From Mycolicibacterium austroafricanum (GTDB lineage Bacteria > Actinomycetota > Actinomycetes > Mycobacteriales > Mycobacteriaceae), in the NCBI RefSeq assembly GCF_902705885.1, contig NZ_CACSIP010000056.1:163442-227441 (forward strand): a stretch of DNA of 64,000 nucleotides, in the 5' to 3' direction. A program made the position numbers and the translations under genes. Below are positions 10,266 through 17,851 of the stretch, one piece after another. Positions within the stretch are counted from its first letter, which is position 1; every line of letters starts with the position of its first letter. The notes beneath the pieces were generated by a model. The model worked only from the letters and a program-made list of their open reading frames with translations, did no database searches and was not told the origin of the DNA.

Positions 10266-11134
10266 AGTTCGCAGGTGCACCGATCTCGTGGGGTGTGTGC
10301 GAGGTCCCCGGCTGGGGCCATCAGCTGACGCCGGAGCGGGTGCTGGCCGAGATGCGTGAGGTCGGCCTGTCGGCGACCGAGACAGGGCCGCAGGGGTTTC
10401 TGCCGTCGCAGCCCGAGGAGTTGACGACGCTGTTGGGCTCCTACGGACTCAGCTGTGTCGGATCGTTCGTCCCGGTGGTGCTGCATGACACCGCACACGA
10501 TCCGGCGACCGACATCGCCGGGCCGCTCGAGTCGCTGGTGGCGTCTGCGGCGGATGTCCTCGTGCTCGCCGCGGCGACGGGGTCCGACGGGTACGACTCG
10601 CGCCCGACCCTCGACGATGCGCAGTGGTCCACGTTGTTGGGCAATCTGGACCGGCTGGCCGAGGCTGCCGCCGACCGCGGCATACTCGCGGTGCTGCATC
10701 CGCATGTCGGCACGATGGTCGAGAACCGTGCCGAAGTGCAACGCGTGCTGGACGGTTCGGCGATCCAGCTGTGTCTGGACACCGGACATCTGCTGATCGG
10801 CGGGACAGACCCGGTGCAGTTGGCACGAGACGTGCCGGGCCGGATCGCCCACGCCCACCTCAAGGATGTCGACGCGGCGATGGCCGCGCGGGTGCAGGCA
10901 GGTGAGCTGACCTACACCGACGCCGTACGTGACGGGATCTACACCCCGCTGGGCCGCGGCGACGTCGACATCGCCGGTCTGGTGACAGCGCTGCGCGCCA
11001 ACGGCTACGACGGCTGGTTCGTCATGGAGCAGGACACCATCCTGGCCGGCGAACCCGCCGGCGAGGGCCCGATCGGCGACGTGCGCGCGAGTGTGGCCTA
11101 CCTGCAGGACGTGTGCCGCGCGGTGGAGGTGTGA
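10262..11134 (+). CDS. IolE-like inosose dehydratase / sugar phosphate isomerase-epimerase family
   Basis: 290-residue TIM-barrel protein of the AP-endonuclease-2 superfamily. The opening (ISWGVCEVPGWG), the metal ligand cluster around LHPHVGTMVE, the CLDTGHLLIGG segment and the HAHLKD motif all match 2-keto-myo-inositol dehydratase (IolE), which dehydrates inosose to the diketone used by IolD. The GTG start overlaps the upstream stop. No other IolE is seen in the window, so this gene may serve the core iol pathway as well as its own operon. Confidence 0.85.
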   Translation: MKFAGAPISWGVCEVPGWGHQLTPERVLAEMREVGLSATETGPQGFLPSQPEELTTLLGSYGLSCVGSFVPVVLHDTAHDPATDIAGPLESLVASAADVLVLAAATGSDGYDSRPTLDDAQWSTLLGNLDRLAEAAADRGILAVLHPHVGTMVENRAEVQRVLDGSAIQLCLDTGHLLIGGTDPVQLARDVPGRIAHAHLKDVDAAMAARVQAGELTYTDAVRDGIYTPLGRGDVDIAGLVTALRANGYDGWFVMEQDTILAGEPAGEGPIGDVRASVAYLQDVCRAVEV

Positions 11135-12135
11135 GCGCGGCTCCCGCAGCACGCCGACAGACCGGCGGCCTGCGAATCGGAGTGCTCGGCGCGTCCCGGA
11201 TCGCCGAGTCGGCCATCGTCGGTCCGGCCAGGGAACTCGGTCACCGGCTGGTCGCAGTCGCGTCGCGTGACCCGTTGCGCGCCAAGGCGTTCGCCGACGC
11301 ACACGGTGTGGAGCGGGTGCTGGCGTCGTACGGGGACGTGGTGAACGACCCCGAGGTCGACGTCGTCTACAACCCGTTGGCCAACGGGTTGCACGCACCG
11401 TGGAACCTGGCCGCAGTGGCTGCCGGGAAGCCGGTGCTGACCGAGAAGCCGTTCGCCCGGGACCGCGAGGAGGCACAGCGCGTGGCGGCGGCCGCAGACC
11501 AGGCTGGGGTGACGGTTCTGGAGGGGTTTCACTACCTGTTCCATCCCCTCACGCGTCGGGCCTTCGAACTCGCCGACGACGGATCCCTCGGTGAGCTGAC
11601 CCATGTGGAGGTCCGGATGGGTATGCCGGCACCGCCGCCCGAGGATCCGCGGTGGTCGCTGGAGCTCGCCGGTGGCGCCCTGATGGATCTCGGCTGCTAC
11701 GGCCTGCACGTCATGCGTCGGTTCGGCGCACCGAGAGTCGTCGGAGCCACGGCCGGACACTGCGAACACGCCGGCCCCGACGTCGATGCGCGGTGTGACG
11801 TGGAGCTGGAATTACCTGGCGGCGCCACCGGGTATTCGGCCAACTCGATGCTCGCCGACAAGCACTCGTTCACGCTGCGGATCGTCGGCACCCGCGGCGA
11901 TGTGTTGGCGCACAACTTCATCAAGCCGCAGGACGACGACAGGCTCACCATCACCACCGAGGCCGGGACAACCGTCGAGCACCTCGGCAGCCGAGCGACC
12001 TACACGTATCAGCTCGAAGCCTTCGCCGCCCACGTCCAGCACGGCGCGCCGCTACCGCTCGACACCGCCGACGCCGTGGCCAACATGGGCCTCATCGACG
12101 ACGCCTACCGGGCCGCGGGGATGAATCCCCGCTGA
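11131..12135 (+). CDS. Gfo/Idh/MocA-family oxidoreductase
   Basis: 334-residue NAD(P)-dependent dehydrogenase. The Rossmann motif GVLGASRIAESAI is near residue 22 and EKPFARD is near 110; the middle segment GALMDLGCYGLHVMR is typical of the branch related to glucose-fructose oxidoreductase and trans-1,2-dihydrobenzenediol dehydrogenase. The GTG at 11131 overlaps the IolE-like stop (GTGA) and has a GGAGG-like site, so it is preferred over an in-frame GTG at 11113. Last gene of the oxygenase operon; substrate unknown. Confidence 0.86.
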   Translation: MSAAPAARRQTGGLRIGVLGASRIAESAIVGPARELGHRLVAVASRDPLRAKAFADAHGVERVLASYGDVVNDPEVDVVYNPLANGLHAPWNLAAVAAGKPVLTEKPFARDREEAQRVAAAADQAGVTVLEGFHYLFHPLTRRAFELADDGSLGELTHVEVRMGMPAPPPEDPRWSLELAGGALMDLGCYGLHVMRRFGAPRVVGATAGHCEHAGPDVDARCDVELELPGGATGYSANSMLADKHSFTLRIVGTRGDVLAHNFIKPQDDDRLTITTEAGTTVEHLGSRATYTYQLEAFAAHVQHGAPLPLDTADAVANMGLIDDAYRAAGMNPR

Positions 12136-12298
12136 GCGTCGGCGGGCCGGTGGCTACCACGCGGCGAGTGAAACCGCGCCGCTCGTGCCAGCGCAGACGC
12201 AGCATCAACAGGTTGCGGTGCGCGCGCCAGCCTGCCGACAGCGGGTCACGCCATACCGGAACGGCAGGCGACTCGAAATCCCGATCCATGACCACCAT
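12092..12298 (-). CDS. Possible small basic hypothetical protein
   Basis: A 68-residue, arginine-rich frame (MVVMDRDFESPAVPVW...) with fairly high third-position GC, reading back from 12298 and overlapping the end of the Gfo/Idh gene by 44 bases. There is no ribosome site and no recognisable domain. It may be a real leaderless gene or chance coding in GC-rich DNA; I lean slightly against it. Confidence 0.3.
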   Translation of the reverse strand: MVVMDRDFESPAVPVWRDPLSAGWRAHRNLLMLRLRWHERRGFTRRVVATGPPTLSGDSSPRPGRRRR

Positions 12299-12377
12299 TG
12301 TGCCGTGACCGGGCGGGGTCGGCCTGTCGACGCTGCGGACGATGCCGTGTCGAGACCGTGAACGTTGGCCTGCGGCC

Positions 12378-12857
12378 CTATGAAGCGTGCAGGTCGTATC
12401 GGTCGGCCAGCGAGGTCAAGGTGGACTCGATGCCCTCGGCGTTCTTCTTCTGCAAGCCGAGTAGTTCGATGACGATGGGCAGCTTGGCGGTGGAGTAGTC
12501 GAACGTCTCGGTCACCTTCGTGGTCGCGGGACTCACCTCGGCCAACTCCCAGCGCCAGCGGTGGCCGAGCGGATGTTGCCACTCGACGACCCGGTTCTCC
12601 TGCACCTCGGTGGCTGTCGAGGTGATCTTGTAGGGCAGGCCGTACTGCGTCATGCCGACGGTGAACTTGTCGCCCTCGGTGAGCCGGTCGGGACCCTTGA
12701 CTTCGATGTCGCGCACCGTGCCGGACCCGTCGATCTCGGGATGGCGGTGAGGATCGACGATCATCGCGAAAATCTCCGCGATCGGGGCGCCGACCTGCAC
12801 GCTGCGGCTGACGGTCTTCGGTCCTGCATCTTCGGTCTTCAGTGTTGACGGGGTCAT
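12378..12857 (-). CDS. SRPBCC (START/polyketide cyclase-like) family protein
   Basis: 159-residue single-domain protein with a helix-grip fold: a beta strand opening (KTVSRSVQVGAPIAEIFAMIVDPHRHPEIDG), central strands and a long C-terminal helix. Members bind or shuttle hydrophobic ligands; the substrate cannot be read from sequence. The ATG at 12857 is chosen because it gives the usual family length. It lies downstream of the sugar ABC transporter genes in the same direction but is separated from them by a strong hairpin, so it may be only weakly co-transcribed. Confidence 0.8.
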   Translation of the reverse strand: MTPSTLKTEDAGPKTVSRSVQVGAPIAEIFAMIVDPHRHPEIDGSGTVRDIEVKGPDRLTEGDKFTVGMTQYGLPYKITSTATEVQENRVVEWQHPLGHRWRWELAEVSPATTKVTETFDYSTAKLPIVIELLGLQKKNAEGIESTLTSLADRYDLHAS

Positions 12858-12871
12858 TGGGGCTGCTATAC

Positions 12872-12911
12872 CCGAATGCCCTGTCGGCCAATCGGCAGAC
12901 AGGGCATTCGG
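12872..12911 (-). terminator. Hairpin between ABC ATPase gene and SRPBCC gene
   Basis: A perfect 14-bp stem (CCGAATGCCCTGTC at 12872-12885 with 12898-12911) with a 12-nt loop lies just after the ABC ATPase stop. There is no long U-tract, so it may act as a partial terminator or mRNA end-stabiliser for the transporter operon. Confidence 0.6.
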
Positions 12912-12924
12912 CGCGCCGTTCCCG

Positions 12925-13749
12925 CTAGTTCTTGCCGCCCCGCAACTCGTGGGAGAGCGCCTCGAGCTCGTCACCGCCGGCCATCTGCTGTGTGAGGTGC
13001 TCGAGCGTGATCTCGTCGTAGGTGCAGTCCAGCTTCTGCCTGCCGCGGTTGAGCAGGACGAAGTGGTCACCGACCAGGTGCGCATGATGGGGGTTGTGGG
13101 TGATGAACACCACCCCGAACCCGGCCTCCTTGGCCGCGGTGATGTACTTCAGCACCACACCGGACTGCTTGACCCCCAACGCGGCCGTGGGCTCGTCGAG
13201 AATCAGTACCCGGGCCCCGAAGAACACGGCGCGTGCGATCGCGACACACTGCTTCTGACCGCCCGACAGCGAGCCGATCGGCACGTCGACGTCGGGCAGG
13301 TCGATACCCATCTTGGACAGTTCGGTCAGCGTCGTCGCCCGCATCGCGTCGGCGTCCAACGAGAACGGGAACGACTTCTTCCGGAGCTCCTGACCCAGGA
13401 AGAAGTTGCGCCACACCGGCATCAACGGCACGACGGCCAGGTTCTGGTACACCGTCGCGATGCCCTTCTCCAGCGCGTCCGCCGGTGAGCCGAACTTGGT
13501 CGGTTCGCCGTCGACGAGCAGTTCACCGTCGGTCTGCTGATGGAGCCCGGAGATGATCTTGATGAGCGTGGACTTTCCGGCACCGTTGTCACCGAGGATG
13601 CCGGTGACCTCGCCGGCGTGCACGCGCAGGCAGATGTCCTTGAGCGCGGTGATGTTGCCGTAGGACTTGCCGACGTTCTTCAGTTCGACAAGCGGCACGT
13701 TGCCGCCCGAAGGGGCGTCGCTGCTGGGTTTTTCGACTGTGGTGGTCAC
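12925..13749 (-). CDS. Sugar ABC transporter ATP-binding protein
   Basis: ATPase of a carbohydrate (CUT2/ribose-type) importer. The 274-residue protein has one nucleotide-binding domain only: Walker A GDNGAGKST near residue 50, signature LSGGQKQ, Walker B VLILDEPTAALG. The classic RbsA ATPase has two such domains; the single-domain form resembles FrcA-type systems and would work as a homodimer. The GTG at 13749 has AGAGGTGA upstream, overlapping the permease stop; an in-frame upstream start at 13785 is less likely. It is third gene of the binding protein-permease-ATPase operon; its place in an inositol region suggests inositol or related polyol uptake. Confidence 0.9.
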   Translation of the reverse strand: MTTTVEKPSSDAPSGGNVPLVELKNVGKSYGNITALKDICLRVHAGEVTGILGDNGAGKSTLIKIISGLHQQTDGELLVDGEPTKFGSPADALEKGIATVYQNLAVVPLMPVWRNFFLGQELRKKSFPFSLDADAMRATTLTELSKMGIDLPDVDVPIGSLSGGQKQCVAIARAVFFGARVLILDEPTAALGVKQSGVVLKYITAAKEAGFGVVFITHNPHHAHLVGDHFVLLNRGRQKLDCTYDEITLEHLTQQMAGGDELEALSHELRGGKN

Positions 13750-13753
13750 CGAG

Positions 13754-14812
13754 TCACCTCTTTGCTGCGTAGTTGCGGAAGGCATTGTTGGCGATCACCG
13801 CGAACAGCAGCATCGCGCCCAGGAAGAACTTGAACCAGTCGGGGTCCCAGCCTGCGTAGACGATGCCCTGGTTGGTCATACCGAAGATGAATGCGCCGAT
13901 CGCGGCACCGATCGCTGTGCCGTAGCCGCCGGTCAGCAGACACCCGCCGATGACTGCGGCGATGATGTAGAAGAACTCGTTGCCGATGCCCTGGCCGGAT
14001 TGCACGGTGTTGAACGAGAACAGCAGATGCATGCCGACGAACCAGGCGCAGAAACCGACGAACATGAACAGGCCGATCTTGACAGCCGTGACCGGAACAC
14101 CCACGGCGCGTGCGCTTTCCTTGTCGCCACCCACCGCGAAGATCCAGTTGCCGATCTTGGTCTTGAACAGCACCCAGGTGGCGACGGCGGTGAAGACCAA
14201 CCACCACACCACGGTGATGCGGATGCTCACGCCGAACACCGTGAACGACGAGGCGAACACCGCACGTGCCGAATCCCAGCCCTGCATGTCGCTGACGCTC
14301 TGGGTGGCGACCTGACCGGCGACCAACTTGGTGACGGCGAGGTTGATTCCGGCGAGCATGAAGAAGGTGCTCAGCGTGATCAAAAAGCTGGGGATCTTGG
14401 TCTTCATCACCAGGAAGCCGTTGAAGAATCCGACCGTCAATGCCAGGACCAGCGCCAACGCGGCGCCGACCCAGAGGTTCAGATGCAGGTTGTAGGCCAG
14501 CATCGACGCCGCCAGTGAACTGAACGTCACTGCCACACCGGTCGACAGATCGAACTCGCCGCCGATCATCAGCACGGCCACACCGCAGGCCATGATGCCG
14601 ATGGTGGAACTGGCGTAGAGCACGGTGGCCAGCGAGGAGGCCTCGCGGAACGGTTCTGCCACGATCAGGAAGAGGACGAAGATCCCGATCGCGCCGATCG
14701 CCGCGCCCACCTCGGGACGGATCAGTAAGCGCTGCACCCGGTTACGTTCCTTGACCCGCTCGTCGCGAACCGCCTTGTGGGGCGCCACGTCCATCTCTGA
14801 CTGGGTGGTCAT
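13754..14812 (-). CDS. Sugar ABC transporter permease (RbsC-like)
   Basis: 352-residue inner-membrane permease of the ribose/xylose/inositol ABC importer class, with about ten hydrophobic segments starting near residue 35 and the family motif GGEFDLSTG near 85 (in place of the GGIDLSVG seen in RbsC). The ATG overlaps the binding-protein stop (ATGA), so translation is coupled. It supplies the transport channel for the ATPase downstream and the lipoprotein upstream. Confidence 0.92.
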   Translation of the reverse strand: MTTQSEMDVAPHKAVRDERVKERNRVQRLLIRPEVGAAIGAIGIFVLFLIVAEPFREASSLATVLYASSTIGIMACGVAVLMIGGEFDLSTGVAVTFSSLAASMLAYNLHLNLWVGAALALVLALTVGFFNGFLVMKTKIPSFLITLSTFFMLAGINLAVTKLVAGQVATQSVSDMQGWDSARAVFASSFTVFGVSIRITVVWWLVFTAVATWVLFKTKIGNWIFAVGGDKESARAVGVPVTAVKIGLFMFVGFCAWFVGMHLLFSFNTVQSGQGIGNEFFYIIAAVIGGCLLTGGYGTAIGAAIGAFIFGMTNQGIVYAGWDPDWFKFFLGAMLLFAVIANNAFRNYAAKR

Positions 14813-15798
14813 CAGCGCGTTCCGTTCCTTGCGTATTCGGCCACCGCGTCGATGTTGGTCTGATCGATGAACGCCGGGCCGGTCAGCGTGGGCTGGCCTC
14901 CACCGAGCACGTTGCCGTTGCTCAGGTACAGCCACAGCGAGTCCACCGCGAGGTAGCCCTGCAGGTACGGCTGCTGGTCCACAGCCCACTGCACGTCCCC
15001 GGACTCGATGGCGCCGACCAACGCGGCGTTGGTGTCGAAGGTGCCGATCTTGGTTTCGCTGCCGGCCCTGTCCGCCGACTGAACCGCGGTGAGCGCAAAC
15101 GGAGCACCGAGGGTGACGACGTAGTCGACGCTGGGATCCTGTTGCAGCTTGGCCGTGATCGTCGATTCCACCGACGGCATGTCCTTGCCGTTGACGTTGA
15201 GGACCTCGGTTGCCGGGAAGGTGTCTCGGACACCGGCGCAGCGCGCTTCCAGGTCCACATGCCCCTGTTCCTGGATGACACACAACGCCTTGGTCGCGCC
15301 CTCGGCTCGCAGTCGGTCACCGACCCCCTGTCCGGCGATGAAGCCGTCCTGACCGAAGTACTCCTTGACGCCCATCTCCTTCCAGGAATCCATGCCGGCG
15401 TTGAACGCCACGACCGGAATACCCTTCTCCGCAGCGGCATTCACCGCGGCCTGCATGGCATCGGGCTTGGCGAGCGTCACCGCGATGCCGTCGACCCCGC
15501 TGTCGATCGCGCTCTGCACCAGGTTGGCCTGGTTGGGCGCCTCCGGGTCGTTGGAGTACCGCAGTTCGATGTTGTCTTTCTTGGCGGCGGTCTCTGCGCC
15601 CTTGCGGACCAGGTCCCAGAAGGAGTCACCGGGCACCTCGTGGGTGATCATCGCGATCGTCATCCGGGGGGTGTCCACGGTTCCTCCGCCGGACCCGTCG
15701 CCGGATCCCTCTGGCGCTCCACCGGTCGAGGAACACGACACGATCCCCAACGCCAGGACGCCCGCTCCGGCCACCGCCGCGAGTCGCTTGAACGTCAT
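14812..15798 (-). CDS. Sugar ABC transporter substrate-binding lipoprotein
   Basis: 328-residue extracytoplasmic sugar-binding protein (periplasmic-binding-protein type I, ribose/inositol class) anchored by lipid: signal sequence with lipobox LGIVSC at about residues 17-22, then a Gly/Ser-rich linker. The fold's repeating motifs are visible (MTIAMITHEVPGDSFW, DSGVDGIAVTL, GIPVVAFNAG). It starts at ATG 15798 with AAGGAGAG upstream. First gene of the transporter operon. The intergenic region upstream carries a palindromic operator that is also found in front of the GntR gene and iolC, which is the main reason to link this transporter to inositol uptake. Confidence 0.92.
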   Translation of the reverse strand: MTFKRLAAVAGAGVLALGIVSCSSTGGAPEGSGDGSGGGTVDTPRMTIAMITHEVPGDSFWDLVRKGAETAAKKDNIELRYSNDPEAPNQANLVQSAIDSGVDGIAVTLAKPDAMQAAVNAAAEKGIPVVAFNAGMDSWKEMGVKEYFGQDGFIAGQGVGDRLRAEGATKALCVIQEQGHVDLEARCAGVRDTFPATEVLNVNGKDMPSVESTITAKLQQDPSVDYVVTLGAPFALTAVQSADRAGSETKIGTFDTNAALVGAIESGDVQWAVDQQPYLQGYLAVDSLWLYLSNGNVLGGGQPTLTGPAFIDQTNIDAVAEYARNGTR

Positions 15799-16116
15799 TG
15801 TCTCTCCTTGTCCTCGAGATCGCCGCGACGCCTGCCGAACCACCCGGGTCCATGACGAGCGACACGCTTCTCTGGTGATGTAATACGCCTCACAGTGGAA
15901 AGTCAAGAGTTTGTCCTGACATTAGGACTGCAAGTCATTTGCGGGTTAGCATCGACGCAGATCACGGCACCGGCGGTTGAGCCGCGACACCGTCCGGCGA
16001 TATCACCGCTGTGCACGAGATCGGCACGAACGGCCCACGGTACGGACCATTTCCAGCGCGAGAGCGGAGACACGCATGCCCCGACACATGGATCTGCCAC
16101 TGACGGGGACACCCCG
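15799..16116. other. Divergent promoter region, ABC transporter / isomerase
   Basis: About 318 bases between the binding-protein gene (minus) and the TIM-barrel isomerase gene (plus). It holds the GntR-type operator at 15911-15928. The frame open upstream of 16117 on the plus strand is not thought to be coding. No repeat or RNA gene seen. Confidence 0.6.
15911..15928. promoter_or_regulatory. Putative GntR (inositol) operator, site 1
   Basis: Contains the palindrome GTCCT-gacatt-AGGAC (15913-15928) overlapping the 13-mer TTGTCCTGACATT (15911-15923). The same 13-mer occurs inverted at 17767-17779 before the GntR gene and iolC. It lies between the divergent transporter and isomerase genes and could control both. 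Confidence 0.6.
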
Positions 16117-16890
16117 GTGAGCGCCTTTGAGCTCGCGGTGTCGTCGGAGATGGTCTTCACCGAGCTGCCGATACTCGACCGCGTCCGCCGCATCCACGAC
16201 CTCGGCTTCGCGGTCGAGATCTGGAGTTGGCACGACAAGGATCTCGACGCGTTGGCCGCCACGGGCGCCACGTTCACGTCGATGACCGGTTATCTGCACG
16301 GCGACCTGATCGACCCGGCGTCCGCCGACGAGGTGATCCGCACCGCCGAGGCGAGCATCGAGGCCGCAAAGAGGCTGGGAGTGACCCGGCTCAACCTGCA
16401 CACCGCCGAACTCGTCGACGGTCAGGCCGCCCGCCCTCGGCAACGCGCCACCGGCCAGATGTGGCTCACCGCGGCGCGCACGCTGGAGCGCATCGGCGAG
16501 CTCGGCGCCGCGGCCGGTGTGACGTTCTGCGTGGAGAACCTCAACACGGTCGTCGACCACCCCGGGGTGCCGCTGGCCCGCGCCAAGGACACCCTGGCGC
16601 TCGTCGAGGGCGTCGCGCACCCGAACGTGAAGATGATGCTGGACCTCTACCACGCCCAGATCGGCGAGGGAAACCTCATCGAGTTGGTGCGCCGCTGCGG
16701 CGACGCCATCGGCGAGATCCAGGTGGCCGACGTCCCGGGCCGCTGCGAGCCCGGCACCGGTGAGATCAACTACCCGGCGATCGCCGAAGCGTTGCGCGCC
16801 ATGGGATATACGGGCACCGTCGGGCTGGAGGCGTGGGCGTCCGGCGACAGCGAGGCGGCGCTGCAGTCCTTCCGGGCCGCGTTCTCCTGA
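16117..16890 (+). CDS. Hydroxypyruvate isomerase-like TIM-barrel protein
   Basis: 257-residue sugar phosphate isomerase/epimerase (AP-endonuclease-2 superfamily), closest in layout to the hydroxypyruvate isomerase (Hyi) branch: FELAVSSEMVFTELPILDR opening, CVENLNT and MMLDLYHAQIGEGNL metal-binding segments, and EINYPAIAEAL near the end. In the inositol setting it may isomerise inosose or another keto-polyol (an IolI/IolH-like role), which is inference. The GTG at 16117 is chosen because GGGGA precedes it and the protein then has family length; upstream frame is unconserved. Its 3' end faces the GntR gene across a palindromic repeat. Confidence 0.82.
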   Translation: MSAFELAVSSEMVFTELPILDRVRRIHDLGFAVEIWSWHDKDLDALAATGATFTSMTGYLHGDLIDPASADEVIRTAEASIEAAKRLGVTRLNLHTAELVDGQAARPRQRATGQMWLTAARTLERIGELGAAAGVTFCVENLNTVVDHPGVPLARAKDTLALVEGVAHPNVKMMLDLYHAQIGEGNLIELVRRCGDAIGEIQVADVPGRCEPGTGEINYPAIAEALRAMGYTGTVGLEAWASGDSEAALQSFRAAFS

Positions 16891-16962
16891 CCCCCGCCGG
16901 AACGGTATTCCAAGCGGGAAATCTCGAAAAATCCTCGCCTGGAATAACGTTCCGGCGAGGGG
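16891..16962. repeat. Dispersed palindromic element, copy A (convergent gene ends)
   Basis: Arms CGCCGGAACGGTATTCCA (16895-16912) and TGGAATAACGTTCCGGCG (16940-16957), one mismatch, around a 27-base centre, with C-run and G-run flanks. The same arms occur at 63039-63116. It sits exactly between two converging genes, so it may work as a bidirectional terminator, but the sequence conservation beyond a hairpin points to a specific repeat family. Confidence 0.85.
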
Positions 16963-16966
16963 TGGG

Positions 16967-17740
16967 CTAGCGGTCGACGAGCGTGGTGTCGAAGTAGTAG
17001 CGCGACGCCCGGTAGCAGTGGTTGCCGAACTCGACCGCCACTCCGGAGTCGTCGAACGCGGTGCGCGCCATCGTCAACAACGGAGCGTTGGGTTTCTCGT
17101 CGAGTAGCTGCGCCTCGCTGCGGGTGGCACCTCGGGCGCCGATCCGTTGACGCGCCAGCCGGATGTGCACGCCACGGGCCCGCATCGACTGGTACAGCCC
17201 GGTGCCCTCCAGTTCGTCCGCGCCGGGCGCGATCTCCACCGGCAGGTGATTGATCATCACAGCCAACGGCTCACCGTTGGCGCAGCGCAGACGCTGGATG
17301 GAGACCACCTCGCGGTCCTCGGCCAGGTTCAGCTCACGGGCGACCTCCTCGTCGGGCTTGCCGACGCGGTAGTCGAGCAGCCGGGTGGTGGGCTCCTGAC
17401 CGGCACGTGCGAGATCGTCGAACAGACTGGTCAACTCGACGCGGCGGTGCACCGGATTCTGGACCACCTGGGTGCCGACGCCGCGCTTGCGCACCAGCAG
17501 TCCCTTGTCCACGAGTTCCTGGATGGCCCGCCTGGTCGTGGGACGCGACAAGGTGAGTCGCTTGGCGAGCGCGAGTTCGTTCTCGAAACGGTCGCCGGGC
17601 GCGAGTTCGCCCTCGCGGATGGCGGTCTCGATCGCCTGAGCGAGCTGATAGTAGAGAGGAACAGGGCTTGACCTGTCGAGCTCCACTGTCAGGGGCACGT
17701 CGCGCTCCGATCTCGAGGGGCCAGCCAAGGGTAGCTGCAT
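16967..17740 (-). CDS. GntR-family regulator, HutC/UTRA type
   Basis: 257-residue repressor-type protein. The winged helix-turn-helix is at about residues 20-90 (PLYYQLAQAIETAIREGELAPGD, then SRPTTRRAIQELVDKGLL), and a UTRA ligand-binding domain follows from about 100 to the end. UTRA proteins sense small metabolites such as sugars or sugar acids. It is divergent from iolC, and the TGTCAGGACA operator lies in the shared promoter and again before the transporter, so it is the best candidate for the inositol pathway regulator. Confidence 0.9.
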   Translation of the reverse strand: MQLPLAGPSRSERDVPLTVELDRSSPVPLYYQLAQAIETAIREGELAPGDRFENELALAKRLTLSRPTTRRAIQELVDKGLLVRKRGVGTQVVQNPVHRRVELTSLFDDLARAGQEPTTRLLDYRVGKPDEEVARELNLAEDREVVSIQRLRCANGEPLAVMINHLPVEIAPGADELEGTGLYQSMRARGVHIRLARQRIGARGATRSEAQLLDEKPNAPLLTMARTAFDDSGVAVEFGNHCYRASRYYFDTTLVDR

Positions 17741-17766
17741 CCTAGCATTTCATGATTGAAAGATAG

Positions 17767-17779
17767 AATGTCAGGACAA
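17767..17779. promoter_or_regulatory. Putative GntR (inositol) operator, site 2
   Basis: AATGTCAGGACAA is the exact reverse complement of the 13-mer at 15911-15923. Its core TGTCAGGACA is itself near-palindromic (TGTC/GACA). It lies just upstream of a TTGACA (17784-17789) that may be the -35 of the iolC promoter, so bound GntR could block both iolC and gntR transcription. Confidence 0.6.
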
Positions 17780-17851
17780 AATATTGACACCGTGTGGTGA
17801 CGCGGGGCACAGTCTTCATCAGCCACCCACCTACCCGTCGGAGTGACTTTG

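Noticed and set aside
13785..15283. Very long frame fused to the ABC permease start
   Set aside because: It runs through the binding-protein gene in another frame; the ATG at 14812 overlaps the binding-protein stop as expected.
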